A stretch of 64,000 bases of DNA from Symbiodinium sp. CCMP2592 (lineage: Eukaryota; Sar; Dinophyceae; Suessiales; Symbiodiniaceae), in contig CAJNDT010002857.1 in the NCBI GenBank assembly GCA_905221615.1, forward strand, positions 186,001 to 250,000. The letters run 5' to 3'. Below, one piece after another: positions 7,364-17,817 of this stretch. The notes beneath the pieces were generated by a model. That model did not search any database and had not been told where the DNA came from. It saw only the letters and a program-made list of their open reading frames with translations. How positions within the stretch are numbered: position 1 is the first letter of the stretch; each line of letters begins with the position of its first letter. The translations under genes were made by a program, and so were the position numbers.

Positions 7364-7912
7364 ATGGACAGGTATAAGAAGGGCAAAATTTACAAAATAG
7401 TTGATGTTGGGTTCAATAAATGCTACTACGGTTCTACAACAGAACCATTAAGTAAGCGTATGGAGAGACATAGAAAAGTTATAAACAATTTCTAGAAACT
7501 GGAAAACTTGACACCACTGCACGAGTGCTGTTCGGTGAGTTTGGGGTTGATAACTGCAAAATATTGCTTGTTGAGGACTACCCGTGCGAGAACAAGCAGC
7601 AACTCTTAAGAAGAGAAGGAGAACACATAAAGAATAACGAGTGTGTAAATAAGCAAGTAGCAGGAATAACACATAAGGAGTATCACGATGAATATAGCGA
7701 GTATTTCAAAAACAAAAAAGAATATTATAAAAAACCATAGAGAAGATATTATTTCCAAAAAATAAACATCAGCCAATAAGGGCACGATCTTGGCAAAACA
7801 GGCAAGACCCTTTACATGCGAGTGTGGCGCCTCATGTGTCTGGAATGTTAGAGCAAGGCATTTCCGAAGTATGAAGCACCAACTATTTTTAGAGCAACAG
7901 AAACAAGATTGA
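7364..7912 (+). pseudogene. GIY-YIG endonuclease with C-terminal zinc finger, frameshifted
   Basis: ATG 7364 starts GKIYKIVDVGFNKCYYGST, the GIY-YIG strand pair (KIYKI, CYYGST), with KRMERH following as the Arg-bearing helix. That frame stops at TAG 7493-7495, but coding goes on in another frame from about 7486 with LLRREGEHI carrying the catalytic Glu, to TAG 7738-7740. A third part, in the first frame again, holds FTCECGASC-x9-RHFRSMKH (from 7811), a Cys/His zinc finger, ending TGA 7910-7912, with TAA at 7763 inside. So it has two frame changes, one near an A-run at 7730, and an internal stop. Such nucleases cut DNA and are frequent in algal viruses and Polinton-like elements. Confidence 0.7.
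7525..7740 (+). CDS. GIY-YIG nuclease, central open part
   Basis: 71-residue open piece of the broken nuclease gene; its GTG start is not a real start, since the frame is open back to about 7480. It carries the ENKQQLLRREGEHIKNN helix with the metal-binding Glu and a Tyr/Lys-rich end. Confidence 0.5.
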   Translation: MLFGEFGVDNCKILLVEDYPCENKQQLLRREGEHIKNNECVNKQVAGITHKEYHDEYSEYFKNKKEYYKKP

Positions 7913-7939
7913 AAAAGTTAAAATGTCATCTTTACTATA

Positions 7940-8638
7940 ATGAGTAGTTCTAATAAAGATGATATAATATGCAAGGTTTATTACGATAGAAGCGGTTTCG
8001 GCAGTAAGAATCGCACATTAGAAGAAGCACGGGAGAAAGATAAAACCATCACAATGTCTGATATTAACGAGTTTTTTAGGAAGAATGTTGATCAAAAGCG
8101 AAAGCCCGTCGGTTCAAATAGCTTTGTCGCCCGCCATTCAGCATACGAGTATCAGATGGATTTATTGTTTATCAACGACTTGAAAGATCAAAAAATTAGA
8201 GTAGGAATGTTACTGATTGATCTTTTTGATAAGTTTATGCACGTGGTGGCAATTGAAGGCAAGAAAGAAGAAGATTTAGCGAGTGGGATGATTGAGTGCT
8301 TAAATAAGATGGGGAAGAAGCCAAAAATAATTTATACCGACGACGAAGGAGCAATGAACAAGGAGGCAATACAAACGTATTTACAGGAACAGAACATAGA
8401 ACACCACAGAACTAGGGCGCATCCAAATTTCAGCGAAAGAGCTATTAGGACGTTCAAAGATTTATTATATCGGCGTGTTGAGGCGGATCAGAAAAAGGGT
8501 GAGAACAATATCCAATGGACCGATTATATTTTTGATGTATTATTAACATATAACAATCAAATGAAGCATTCCGCAACTGGCTTCACTCCAAAGGATGCCA
8601 GAAAACCAAGCAATGAATCAAAGTTAAACTGCATTTAA
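7940..8638 (+). CDS. rve-type DDE integrase, catalytic core
   Basis: 232 residues from ATG 7940. Catalytic triad of the RNase H fold: Asp74 (YQMDLLFIND), Asp134 (IIYTDDEGA), Glu166 (NFSERAIRTFKDLLYRR), with 31 residues between the last two, and the C-terminal YNNQMKHSATGFTPKDA that follows the core in this family. Retroviral-like integrases of this type insert Polintons and related elements as dsDNA. The frame stops at TAA 8636-8638, but the normal C-terminal domain is still present downstream in other frames. It lies 27 bases after the nuclease gene on the same strand. Confidence 0.85.
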   Translation: MSSSNKDDIICKVYYDRSGFGSKNRTLEEAREKDKTITMSDINEFFRKNVDQKRKPVGSNSFVARHSAYEYQMDLLFINDLKDQKIRVGMLLIDLFDKFMHVVAIEGKKEEDLASGMIECLNKMGKKPKIIYTDDEGAMNKEAIQTYLQEQNIEHHRTRAHPNFSERAIRTFKDLLYRRVEADQKKGENNIQWTDYIFDVLLTYNNQMKHSATGFTPKDARKPSNESKLNCI

Positions 8639-8858
8639 ATATGAATGCTAAACGAAATCGGGTCTATCCTGAATTAAGTGTTGGTGATGAAGTTAAGATA
8701 TTCAGGAAGAGGAAACCCAATGAACAAGAGAGAGTGGGCAATTTTAGCCAAAATGTTTATACCATAGTAAGAATTGACGAAAAATGGGTCAACAATATTA
8801 TTATGTTGACGGTAACTTAAACCGCCCGTATCTTCGTTTTGAGTTGTTAAAAGTTTAA
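8639..8858 (+). pseudogene. Integrase C-terminal SH3-like tail, out of frame
   Basis: From 8641 a different frame reads RVYPELSVGDEVKIFRKRK, then, after another frame change near 8787, RPYLRFELLKV to TAA 8856-8858. This is the beta-rich DNA-binding tail expected after an integrase core. The core and tail are therefore separated by two small indels. Confidence 0.65.
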
Positions 8859-8862
8859 TTTT

Positions 8863-9437
8863 ATGTTGATAAAAATTTTCTTAAGCAAAACACCTAAAGA
8901 ATTAACACCTATATATGTCAACCGGGAAATGTTCACTCAGAAAGAACAGGACGAACTCATAAATGATTTTTTGGATGTTATCAAGGTTAGAGATTACATC
9001 AGGGAAAGTAGGGAAAATCGGGATAAGTGTAAATGCAAGGATTGCAAGAAACACGATCGCTAGTGCTCCTTATACGAACTGCCACTGCCAGAAAATATTG
9101 TGAATAATAGTTGCGGCTTTGCTTATCGGAGCTATACATGGGAAAGGACTAAATACAAGGAGGAAGTATTAGAAGAAAGACTTGAAACAAATGATTTGTG
9201 TTTGCATGATGTTGACAAGCATATTTTGAACTTGATGCGAACTTGATGCGCTTGTTTCCTAGTCATGAGTCAGTTTGCAATGTGGTTAAAAACATAACTA
9301 CGAAAAGATAACGAATGTTTGCGAAATAATTTGATGAAATGATGTACTGCAGCGATAAAGAAGAACTCAAGCAGTGGAAGCACAGCAAGAACCATAACGT
9401 AAGTGCTACATCTTGCGATCTTAACAAAATGTTGTAG
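8863..9437 (+). pseudogene. Unrecognised element gene, several stops
   Basis: A 66-residue open frame (8863-9063) ending CKCKDCKKHDR at TAG, after which the same frame reads on sensibly (ENIVNNSCGFAYRS, TKYKEEVLEERLE) to TGA 9244. An 11-bp tandem duplication (GAACTTGATGC, about 9229-9250) shifts the frame there; after it coding sense continues with TAA at 9309 and 9327 to TAG 9435. The original protein would be near 190 residues, with a Cys-rich knuckle in the first third. I do not recognise a family. Confidence 0.4.
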
Positions 9438-9482
9438 AATACCGTTGAATAAACCTAAATATGATCGCTTTCACTGAACAAA

Positions 9483-9509
9483 CATAACATTACAACCTTT
9501 AATGTTATG
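9483..9509. terminator. Hairpin at right end of element
   Basis: Perfect 9-bp stem CATAACATT / AATGTTATG with 9-base loop. It resembles the two hairpins at 2864 and 2909 (shared AACATT / AATGTT) and is the last AT-rich feature before GC-richer, triplet-rich DNA. Confidence 0.5.
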
Positions 9510-9510
9510 G

Positions 9511-10466
9511 TTTGCCGCCATCCTAACCCCAAAAGTTTACCACACCCGAGCTGTCAAACTTGATGTTTTGTGTTTTGTTGTTGCAAGTTTGTTTGTGTGC
9601 ATGTTTTTGCTTTCCTCTAAAGTTGCAGTTGATGCTGCTGCTGTTGATGTTGTTGTTGCTGCTGCTGCTGTTGTTGCTTCTTCTTGATGTTGTTGTGTTG
9701 AAGCCGTCATGTTTGCAATGTTGAGGGTCTACTTCTGGTTGTGTGTTGTTTTATTGTGCTTTAAAGTTACCCAAGGCGCTGGTCGGTTTAGAAGACGTCC
9801 ACACTCTACGTTGCCGGGCTCGTCTTTCAGATCCTTCGCGGCGGCGGGTGTGGCAGAGGTGAGATGCAGGGCTTGAGCAAACAGAGTTGACACTCGCGAT
9901 CTGCGAGGTTCCTCTTTGACGGTGATCTGAAATGGTGATTGAGGATCGGCTGCTCAGACTGTGCTGTCTCACCTAGTGAATTAGAGGCGACAGTGAATGG
10001 ATTCGCAACCCCCTTTGGGTGGGTCTGGCATTGGCAATCCCCAAAACCTTGCTTGCCCCAGCAGCCTGTTGAATGGGACTGTTACTCCCGGCGACGTCTT
10101 CCTAACATCGGGTTCAGAAACTGTAATAGCCATGCAGGTTACAGCTGAACCCGGGACCTCTAGACTCTAGAACAACTCAAGCTTGACACATGTTCGTTGG
10201 GTTTGGAGATTCGTGTTTCTGAGTGCTTGAATGAATGAATGTCCTCCAAGGAGAGGATGGCCGACGTCGACCCTGCGAGGCATGCATGATCGAAACAAAG
10301 AACAGCTTTGTAAGTTCGCATTGCCTGCGTTGATCAAACTTGCACATTCTTGCGCAGGGTACATGCACGGTCGAGTAGCTGCACAATCAAAAATGGCCTG
10401 GCTGTCACGCTTGGACGCTCAGTAAGCCTTTGCTTCAAGTTCCAACTGTGCACGTCAGAGAGCCCT
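9511..10466. other. No gene recognised; TTG/GCT-triplet-rich tract
   Basis: 9540-9720 is rich in TTG, GCT and GTT triplets and gives low-complexity Ala/Val/Leu frames. 9780-10466 is GC-balanced without telomere-like words and holds only short overlapping frames. Confidence 0.5.
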
Positions 10467-10805
10467 TCAAAAGTGGAAGTGAGGCTCGAAGTTGTAGGTG
10501 TTGCCTTTCCGACCACCGCATCCGCAACAATAAGCCACGCCACTGATGATGTTGCCAATCACCGAGACCACCGCAACGATGATGAGGCCGATTGTGCTGG
10601 TGTCAGATTCCACCATGGCTTTCTTCGCTTCTCCTTCTCCAACCTCTGCTGCGCAGCTTGAGCCGAAAACGGAACTGTCTGACTTGCAAAGGGCTGTTCC
10701 ATGCTGCTGAGGACACACCAACAAGTTGCTATGGAGACATGGGCATGCATCATTGTCACAAAGCACGGGGAGGAGCGGCACCTGGCTGCAAGGAGTGAAG
10801 ATCAA
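10467..10805 (-). CDS. Possible 3' exon of a membrane protein
   Basis: The frame ends with a clear transmembrane helix (TIGLIIVAVVSVIGNIISGV) followed by YCCGCGGRKG and an aromatic tail, stop TGA near 10467. In the last 60 codons, third positions are mostly G or C, as in dinoflagellate genes. The upstream half of the open frame is less convincing, so only the part below about 10680 may be exon. Single-pass membrane tail; family unknown. Confidence 0.35.
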   Translation of the reverse strand: MIFTPCSQVPLLPVLCDNDACPCLHSNLLVCPQQHGTALCKSDSSVFGSSCAAEVGEGEAKKAMVESDTSTIGLIIVAVVSVIGNIISGVAYCCGCGGRKGNTYNFEPHFHF

Positions 10806-12474
10806 GGGTACACCCTTTTCATATCATTCCATGCTCTTGGGCCGGCACGTGCTCTGCATGTGGCTGCTGCTACTGTTTGTCGTATCGCGACGACTGTGCG
10901 CAAGCATCGATGGGCTGATAAATATGCGCTGCGATTGGAACAAGGATGGCGCACGGATTCTTGGTGGATCATGGGTTGGATGCCCAGGGCAGCTTGAGAT
11001 GCCTAAGGTGCTCTCGGACTGCGATGCCAAGGGTAGGGTGTTAGGGTTGAGATCTTATGGTTGGAGTTGTGGAGTGGGGACTGGGTGGTGCCATACACCT
11101 AAATAGGCAAGGTATGATCTAACTTTTTACCCTAACCCCAAATAATTAACCTATATACCCTTTTCAGGACATCATAATGATAAGGAGCTCTCGCAAGGTA
11201 GGCTATGCTCAGTGACGGTAGAGCCTAAAATGTAGTGGGTTTAGTGTGTCTTGTTATGGTACCGTGAACAGAATTTGGTTATCCAACAAAGGTACTACTG
11301 GGATCCAGAGGTAGGTGCTAAATTCCAAGCCCGTTTGGGCTTCTAGAGCATGGAGGACCTCGATGTGGATGGTCGCAAGCTTCGGCTTGAGGAGAAGAGC
11401 TTGGGGAGACACAGAACATAGATTTGATGGCTAGGCATGTGTTTTTCCAGGGCAACTCGAAACAACATCTGCAACTGCACAGTGCACAGTGCGGATTCGG
11501 TCAGAAGCACGACGACAGTTCCTTTTCTGACATTGAGTAGAAATTCTAGCCGAATGATCTTGCCATAAATTATTTGGAGCCCCACTACACAGCCGTACTG
11601 GCATGCAAACACTAGACCGTCAAACAACCCCCGCCGAAGACCGTGGGTTTAGGGCGAAGCAACGGTTTAGGGTTTAGGGTTTAGGGTTTAGGGTTTAGGG
11701 CTCAGGTGCAAAAGACTGCACTACGCACAGCAAGAAAAACACGTAAAATCACATAAAGTATGGAGTACTGAAGGTTTTCCAGGGCTTGTGACTCAAAAGT
11801 CATAAGCCCATCCACAATACAGGCGCCGAGTGACAGTTGAAAGAGGTGCCAAAGCGGTCCGGTGACAAGGGTGTCGGTGTCCAAGTAGACGATCCTTCAC
11901 TACAAGAATCTATATAAGTGGGAGTTCCCGAAAATAGGGAACCCTAAAACTCCCAAGCCCTACCTGCAGTCCCCATGGATTAGGTTGTGTCCCCTGAATT
12001 ATAGCACTGACAAGCAGCTGATAGATTCACATACTCTCCAAGAGCACTCGCATAACCTGCATGATACTATATCGCGAAGTACCAAAGTACCATGACGATC
12101 CCGCAAAGCCAGCCCGAAATCCCACCTCTCGGCTCTACCATCATAAAGCAGTCTTAACAAGTATAAGAAGTATAAGTACCGTAAGCAAGTATGTTACAGA
12201 GATTTAAAGAAGCCGCGAACGGGACCAAGGAACAAGACCAAACGAGCACCCAAGAGCTGCACAGCTCAGCTTCAAGCAAGCCCATAATTAGCCCCTAAAA
12301 TGGGCTCTTGTTAGGGGATGTAATTTAGGTTACCATAATAAAGAACCCATATCATTTACTACAGCTTAAATCCTTTAAAAAGGGCCCAGTAAAGCCTTAA
12401 ACCACATCTAATGCCTAAAGCCAAGCCTAAGCCCTTTTTGACCGCTGGCTTTGCGGCCTTGGGGACCCGAAGCC
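10806..12474. other. Telomere-word-rich non-coding stretch
   Basis: Degenerate TTTAGGG/CCCTAAA words; five perfect TTTAGGG units at about 11665-11700. A truncated family F palindrome sits at 11919-11957. No gene recognised. Confidence 0.6.
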
Positions 12475-12597
12475 CTACTTGGAGGATCATGGGACTTAGT
12501 AAGTAAGGTTATAAGTACCCTAGGTGGGGACGAATGTAATAAGCATAGTTACCTTAGCTACAACCCTGGTTACTAAGCTCCATGATCCTCTAAGTAG
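12475..12597. mobile_element. Fold-back element, family A, copy 1
   Basis: Near-complete palindrome: CTTGGAGGATCATGGGACTT at left, mirrored at right, flanked by TA on both sides inside CCCTAGACCCTAAA-like sequence. Followed on the right (12601-12660) by inverted CTATAGATCCC...GGAACC units. Confidence 0.75.
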
Positions 12598-13269
12598 ACC
12601 CTAAACCCTAAACCCTATAGATCCCATTATAAGGAACCCTATAGATCCCATTAAGAAACCCTTATAGTGTTTAAGTCCCATGATCCTTCAAGTAATGCCT
12701 GAAGCCGCACCCCTTGGCCTGCGATAAGAGGTCAGTCTCCAGAGGTGAAGCCTTGCCGCCCGTGTAGAAAGGAAAAGCCGCGATCTAGGGTTTAAGGGTT
12801 TAGGGTTTTAGGGGATTAGGGTGTAGGGGTTTAGGGCTCTTGGGGTTTGGGGGTTTGGGTGTTCAGGGCTTATAGGGTCTAGTGCATCGAAGGGCTTAGG
12901 ATTCCTTACCTGAGTCTTAATCGGTGTCGCTTCTTCGGCGTTTTGGGCAACTTGCTGCCGTCGCTAGTGCGGGAATTTGATCACAGTTTCGGCTTTGCGG
13001 TTCCTTTGCAGCGTCCGTGGCTTGATCCTGAGCTTGCCTGCACGGATGCACTCGTGGCATACTGGAGCCGACGAGGACTAAAGCACAAGAGGACTTGGCA
13101 GAGCAAGTAATTAGCAAACTAGTGGCTGTCAGTTCGCGCAGTTACCGGACAATTGAACAGCGGCGACAAAAAACCCTGAACCCCTAAACCCTAAAATCCT
13201 AAACTTGGGGGGCACTACACGAAACTGTCGCAACCCTGACAGCCCTAAAGCCGCCCCAAAGCCGCCTAA
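12598..13269. other. Telomere-like and GATCTATAG-type repeats, no gene
   Basis: Repeated TATAGATCCCATTA-like units to about 12680, degenerate TTTAGGG words at 12785-12860, and short unrecognised frames. Confidence 0.5.
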
Positions 13270-13378
13270 CCCAAAGGGTCCAAAGTACTGTTATGGGGGA
13301 TACTTCCCCAAATCATAATAGTAATTTCTAATTTAGGAACCCTACTTTCTACCATAAAGGTACTGTGGACCCTTTGGG
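13270..13378. mobile_element. Fold-back element, family B, copy 1
   Basis: Palindrome with arms CCCAAAGGGTCCAAAGTAC and GTACTGTGGACCCTTTGGG around a core containing CATAATAGTAATT. Preceded by TAA. Other copies: 30887, 43724, 50617, 62794. Confidence 0.75.
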
Positions 13379-15734
13379 GAACGTCGTTTGGGCCTTCTCC
13401 ACGCAGCTGCGAGGTGGCGATCGCCCGGCAGTGGCGCTGCCTCAAGGGTTCTTTAGGATTCAGGGCTTCGGGTTCAGGGTTCAGGGCTTCGGGTTTAAGG
13501 CTTCGGGTTCAGGGTTTAGGGCTTCGGGTTCAGGGTTTAGGGCTTCGGGTTTCGGATTTAGGGTTTGGGGTTTAGGGTCTGGGGTTTAGGAATCCTAGGG
13601 TGCCTTTCTCCAGGGGCAAAGAAGGGTGCCATGGGGGATCTGCAAGAGTTCCTTTTTCAAAGAGATAGATAAGGGTTTAAGGCTTAAGGGTTTAATTAGG
13701 GTTTAGGTTATATGGCTTATACAGGATTGTAGACCTGTGAAGAGAATTTAGAATAATGTTTACATTCATGGTGATCCTGTACCCAGCAAGCCCCTTTCGT
13801 TGCATTGGGAATCAGAACTTTTTGCACATGATAGTTCGAACAGGGTTTTGGGTACCTTATACCATGCATGTTTTTCAAGCGGAGCCCTTTGGAGAAACAT
13901 TGGCAGTTTGTCTATAGACCTCCCGATGGCTACGGTTGCTACGGATACACGTCATGAATGTTAAATTAAACATTCGGACTTCTCGCAGGGTCCATGTGCC
14001 TATATAGCAAATCCTTAGGCTGTAAACCCTAAACCAGATTTAAGGGTTCAACCATGGGTGCTATAAGAGCCATGTAGGGTTTAGGGTTCAAGGGTCCATG
14101 TGTGCCCATGTAGCATATACTTGGGCCCTCAAGCACTTCATTCAGGGCCAACTTTCGTGCCAAAGAAAATGACACATGAGTACAGGGACTCTTAGAGAAT
14201 TGACTTTCAGAAAACCCTGAACCTTGAACCCTAATCCCAAACCTCAACCGTAGACCCTAAACGCTAAAACCCTACTCCTAAACTCTAGACCCTGAACCCT
14301 AAAACCTAAACCCTCAACCCTACATCCTAAATCTTAAACCCCGCACTCGGGCTCCGGCAGGAAGTGCTGCCACCGGGAACGGAATCAAACCCCTCCAGGG
14401 CTTCAAGGTACTGTAGAGTCCATAATAATTAGTAGGGTTTTGTGGGTTCCCAAGTATGTTTGAGTATACTATTCACTCCAATCCCTTTTCTCTTCATATC
14501 AAGGCCCCTACATTAGATTGCATACTGGAGCAAATAGATTAGTACAGGAGTCTGAACAACAGAACAAGGTTTGGCTATGCTTCGTTTTTGGTTTAGGTAA
14601 AGAAGACTAGAAGCACAGCTGAAATGATGAAATAGCATGAAGAAGGGTGCACCCTAAGCCCTAAACCCCTAAACCCTTAACCCTAAGGCCCAAAACTCCT
14701 TCCGTGCCTTTGCTCCAGAAGTGGACGGGTTTGATGCTGTGTCTCCTCGGCGATAACGGCTCTTTGTAGGCTTCGGGGATTTAGGGTTTAGGGGTTTAGT
14801 CCTTACGGCCTGTATAGCATACCTAGCACCCTTCAACACTCAAACTCAAAAGACCACCAGAATTCTCCATGATAGAATATAGACCAAAAATCATCCCCAT
14901 CAAACCTCTAAATTTCAGATGGTCAGTGAATATCGATCAGTGTTGTGAGGCAAAGTATAGCATAGCTATATCTGGACGACAAATAAGTGAATTACATGAC
15001 TGGTTTTTCGGATTCCGACCCGTAAGTTACGCTCTGAACTCCTCAAACCTTAGTGAGGCCTAAGACTACTCTGATCCCGGAACCCCAAACCCAAGGTTCT
15101 AAGCCCTAGAAGCCCTCAAGAGGTAAAGCCCAAGGCGCAAGACTACGATTACCCCATCCGGGCTCGTCGTCCGAACTAGCACCGCCATCCCTCAGCCTCG
15201 AAAAAGGGTCTCCGGTTGAATTCAAAAGCGCATCAAACAGAAGGTGCGTTCGGGTTGAAAGGGTCTGACAAGACTTTCTGCATGGTTTTCAGGGTGTCCT
15301 GAATCCCCCGAAAAGCCAGGCTAACAGCTCGCACCTGCACCATGCAATCCCAATACAGGTCTGCAAAATCTGTGCATTTTCATCTAAGACTGGACCCAGG
15401 GAAGCCACTATCCAGCTGTTTGAAGCCTATCCTTACACCATCTAGGACTTCGATGATGATGATGACGACAACGAGCCCTAGGGCTTCAGTTACTCAAAAA
15501 ATCGGGCCACAATGTAGGGAACCCTAGCACAGAACAAAACATAATTGTATCCTTATTCAAAGCGCTTCTATATGAAAGACTGCGCTTGCAATTATCGAAA
15601 CCATCATGACCTGAACCCTTGAATCCTAGACCCTTTCTAGCGAACTCCATCATAAAGCCCTGAACCCTTGAATCCGAGACGTTTTCTAGCGGACTCAAAA
15701 CAGTTGTTAAACCCACTCTCGAGGAAAGGCTTAC
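13379..15734. other. Degenerate telomere-like repeats, no gene
   Basis: Strong TTTAGGG/TTCGGG words at 13450-13590, mixed orientation after. 15613-15700 holds two diverged copies of a 45-bp unit (CCTGAACCCTTGAATCC). Nothing else recognised. Confidence 0.5.
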
Positions 15735-15845
15735 AGTGAACCCCAGAAGGTTGGAACATCGATTTAGGATGATTCATGCTGAGATTCCTCTAACTTTACT
15801 TTATTGGCATGAGGATAATGATGTTCCAACTTTCTGGCTTCTACT
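15735..15845. mobile_element. Fold-back element, family I, copy 1
   Basis: Arms CCCAGAAGGTTGGAACATC and GATGTTCCAACTTTCTGG, outer CAGT...ACTG. A relative lies at 49503-49588. Confidence 0.65.
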
Positions 15846-16460
15846 GTAGGGAAACCCGTGAACGAACCTCAGTACGGCTCAAAGGACTCTAAACACTAAA
15901 CCCCTAAACCACTAAACTCTAAACCCAAACGGCTCAGAGGAGGTGCTGCTTGGCAAAGGACCAGTAAAGGCAGGGGCTGGCGACTTTGGCCATCTTTGCC
16001 TCACCCGCATTGGCGATGTTTGGAGTTTCAACGTTAATTTAGTAGTAGTACATAGTATAACAAACATTTGTAGTAACAACAATAGGGATGATAGTCATAA
16101 CAAAGGTAACAATTTCGGCTGCGGTAAACCGTTACGCAGAACAACCCTGAACCCTAAACTGTTCTGTTGGATGTTCTATGTTTTGGAGGTTGCGAACGTT
16201 ATGCATCAAGGTTTTGAACCCGAAGCGCGATTTCCCGTCGTGAGGGCTGGAAGGAAGAATCGGCACAAGTCTACTAATCCTGTTCATTTCAAAGCCGTAT
16301 TGAACTGCAGATAAACCCTAGATTCTGGATATCTCTAGACTAATGGGGATCATGAGCACTTGCCTTTTGGGCGGAGAGGGCGTGCAACACTGAGAATCGT
16401 CTCAGCGGTTCAGCCCAAACTTCACCTCCCCTCGACATAACTTCTTTCCAAGCCCCGGAA

Positions 16461-16574
16461 CCAAGAGGGTCCACATACACTACCGTTATGGAATTACGTC
16501 TGAAAAGACCATCCCCATCGTTGTGGTTTTAGGAAACTAATTCCATATTGGTAGCGTTTACGGACCCTCTGGGG
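16461..16574. mobile_element. Fold-back element, family L, copy 1
   Basis: Arms AAGAGGGTCC-x-ACACTACCGTTATGGAA and mirrored TTCCATATTGGTAG...GGACCCTCT. A relative is at 62928-63035. Confidence 0.65.
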
Positions 16575-17640
16575 AATAAGCATCCCTGGCCTTCACCGCC
16601 ATGAAACCGCCGGAGGCTCCACGTCATGACGTCCAAAGCTCGAAGCCAGTCAGTGAACCTGCGAGGGCTTAAGGGTTTAGTATTTAGGGGTTCAGGGTTT
16701 AGGGGTGTAGGGCTTTAGGATTTAGGGAATAGCGCTTAGGATTGAAGGACAAGGGCTCGGCTGAAGGTCGGATGTCTTCCGGGGTCCAGGGTTCTGAGGT
16801 TAAGGTCTCCATCACAGTATTCACTGTAATAAGACTATGGTTTTGGGCTGCTGCATGGTATAAACTAAAATAAAGAAACCCCCAGGAATGATTGTTGCAT
16901 GATATGCGTACTTGTTTGGGCTTCTATGTTGCCTCATTTCGGTACAGTTCGGATTTGGGCGTTCTGGATCCCGGACGTCGCCCTAAACCCAAAACCTGGC
17001 GGAATCTCCCTACTCTAACGGTTTTGGGTTAAGGGTTAAGGGTTTTCAGGGATTAGGGTTTCGGGTTTAGGGTTTAGGCTTTGGGTTCTCAATCGAATGG
17101 AACACTCACTGTTGGATCTGAACAGACCCCGCATAGCAACGTCGTGAAACCCTTGTCGTAGCCCTACACGGCCATACTGGTCCGCATAAACAGACTCTAT
17201 AATAAGGGCGGACAGCCGTCATTTATCGAACCTTACAACGAAAGCGTGCAAGATCTGACCTGCCAGAATCAGCCACCTCGTCGGATAGCAACGTCGCGAA
17301 GGCAAGAGAGCCATCCTCAGTCTCTGTGCATCTAGTTCTACAAGAACTTTGACGGCTATTATGACTTTGTAGGGGTTAGAAGGAGGTTTATCAGGTATCT
17401 GAAAAATGCTCCAGGGGCTCCATCGAGGATTCAGGTGCGTCTGAAGCAGAACTAGCTTTGGAAACTAAGCATAATGTGGGGTTTTGTCTCATGAACCATA
17501 GGGACTATACTAAGAATCCTCAAATACAGCCCTTTATCGAAGGGGAGTTTGAGAGATCAGGGTTCTGCATTAACGGATCTCAAGTCAGCCGAGACTCCAG
17601 AGACGGCGGCGGCTGCTGAGGTGGCGTGCGAAGCCTCGAG
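16575..17640. other. Telomere-like words, no gene
   Basis: Degenerate repeats at 16670-16740 and 17030-17090; the rest is unrecognised single-copy-looking sequence. Confidence 0.45.
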
Positions 17641-17644
17641 GGCA

Positions 17645-17682
17645 AATATTTATATATATATATATATACACACATATATATG

Positions 17683-17725
<43 letters not shown>

Positions 17726-17755
17726 ATATATATATTTATATTTATATCCATATTT
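17645..17755. repeat. TA / TATATG microsatellite
   Basis: TA repeat grading into TATATG hexamers. Translates to meaningless Tyr/Ile/Cys runs. Confidence 0.9.
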
Positions 17756-17817
17756 TCGAAGGATCAGGGGGCTCGGTTAGGGTAAGGGTTAGGGCTAGGG
17801 TTCAGGGTATAGGTCGC

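Larger units (their letters stand above)
2500..9510. mobile_element. Decayed virus-like / Polinton-like integrated element
   Basis: This block is visibly AT-rich against GC-richer flanks and carries a compact set of intronless genes with viral/mobile functions: DUF5754-like protein, polymerase-helicase, GIY-YIG nuclease, rve integrase and two small genes. An integrase plus a family B polymerase is the hallmark of Polintons, Polinton-like viruses and some virophages. No major or minor capsid, protease or packaging ATPase is seen, and I found no terminal inverted repeats, so it is partial or of a type lacking them. The limits are estimated from base composition: the left edge lies between 2450 and 2550, the right edge just after the hairpin at 9483-9509. 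Confidence 0.75.

Noticed and set aside
2097-9510. Terminal inverted repeats of the virus-like element
   Set aside because: I compared both AT-rich edges by eye and found no matching inverted ends; only the hairpin words recur.
13365-13589. Frames reading GFRVQGFGF-like or NPKP-like peptides throughout 11-64 kb
   Set aside because: Direct translations of TTTAGGG/CCCTAAA words; no start, domain or codon evidence.
17549-17785. Tyr/Ile/Val/Cys-rich frames at 17.6 and 53.1 kb
   Set aside because: Translations of TA/TATATG microsatellites.
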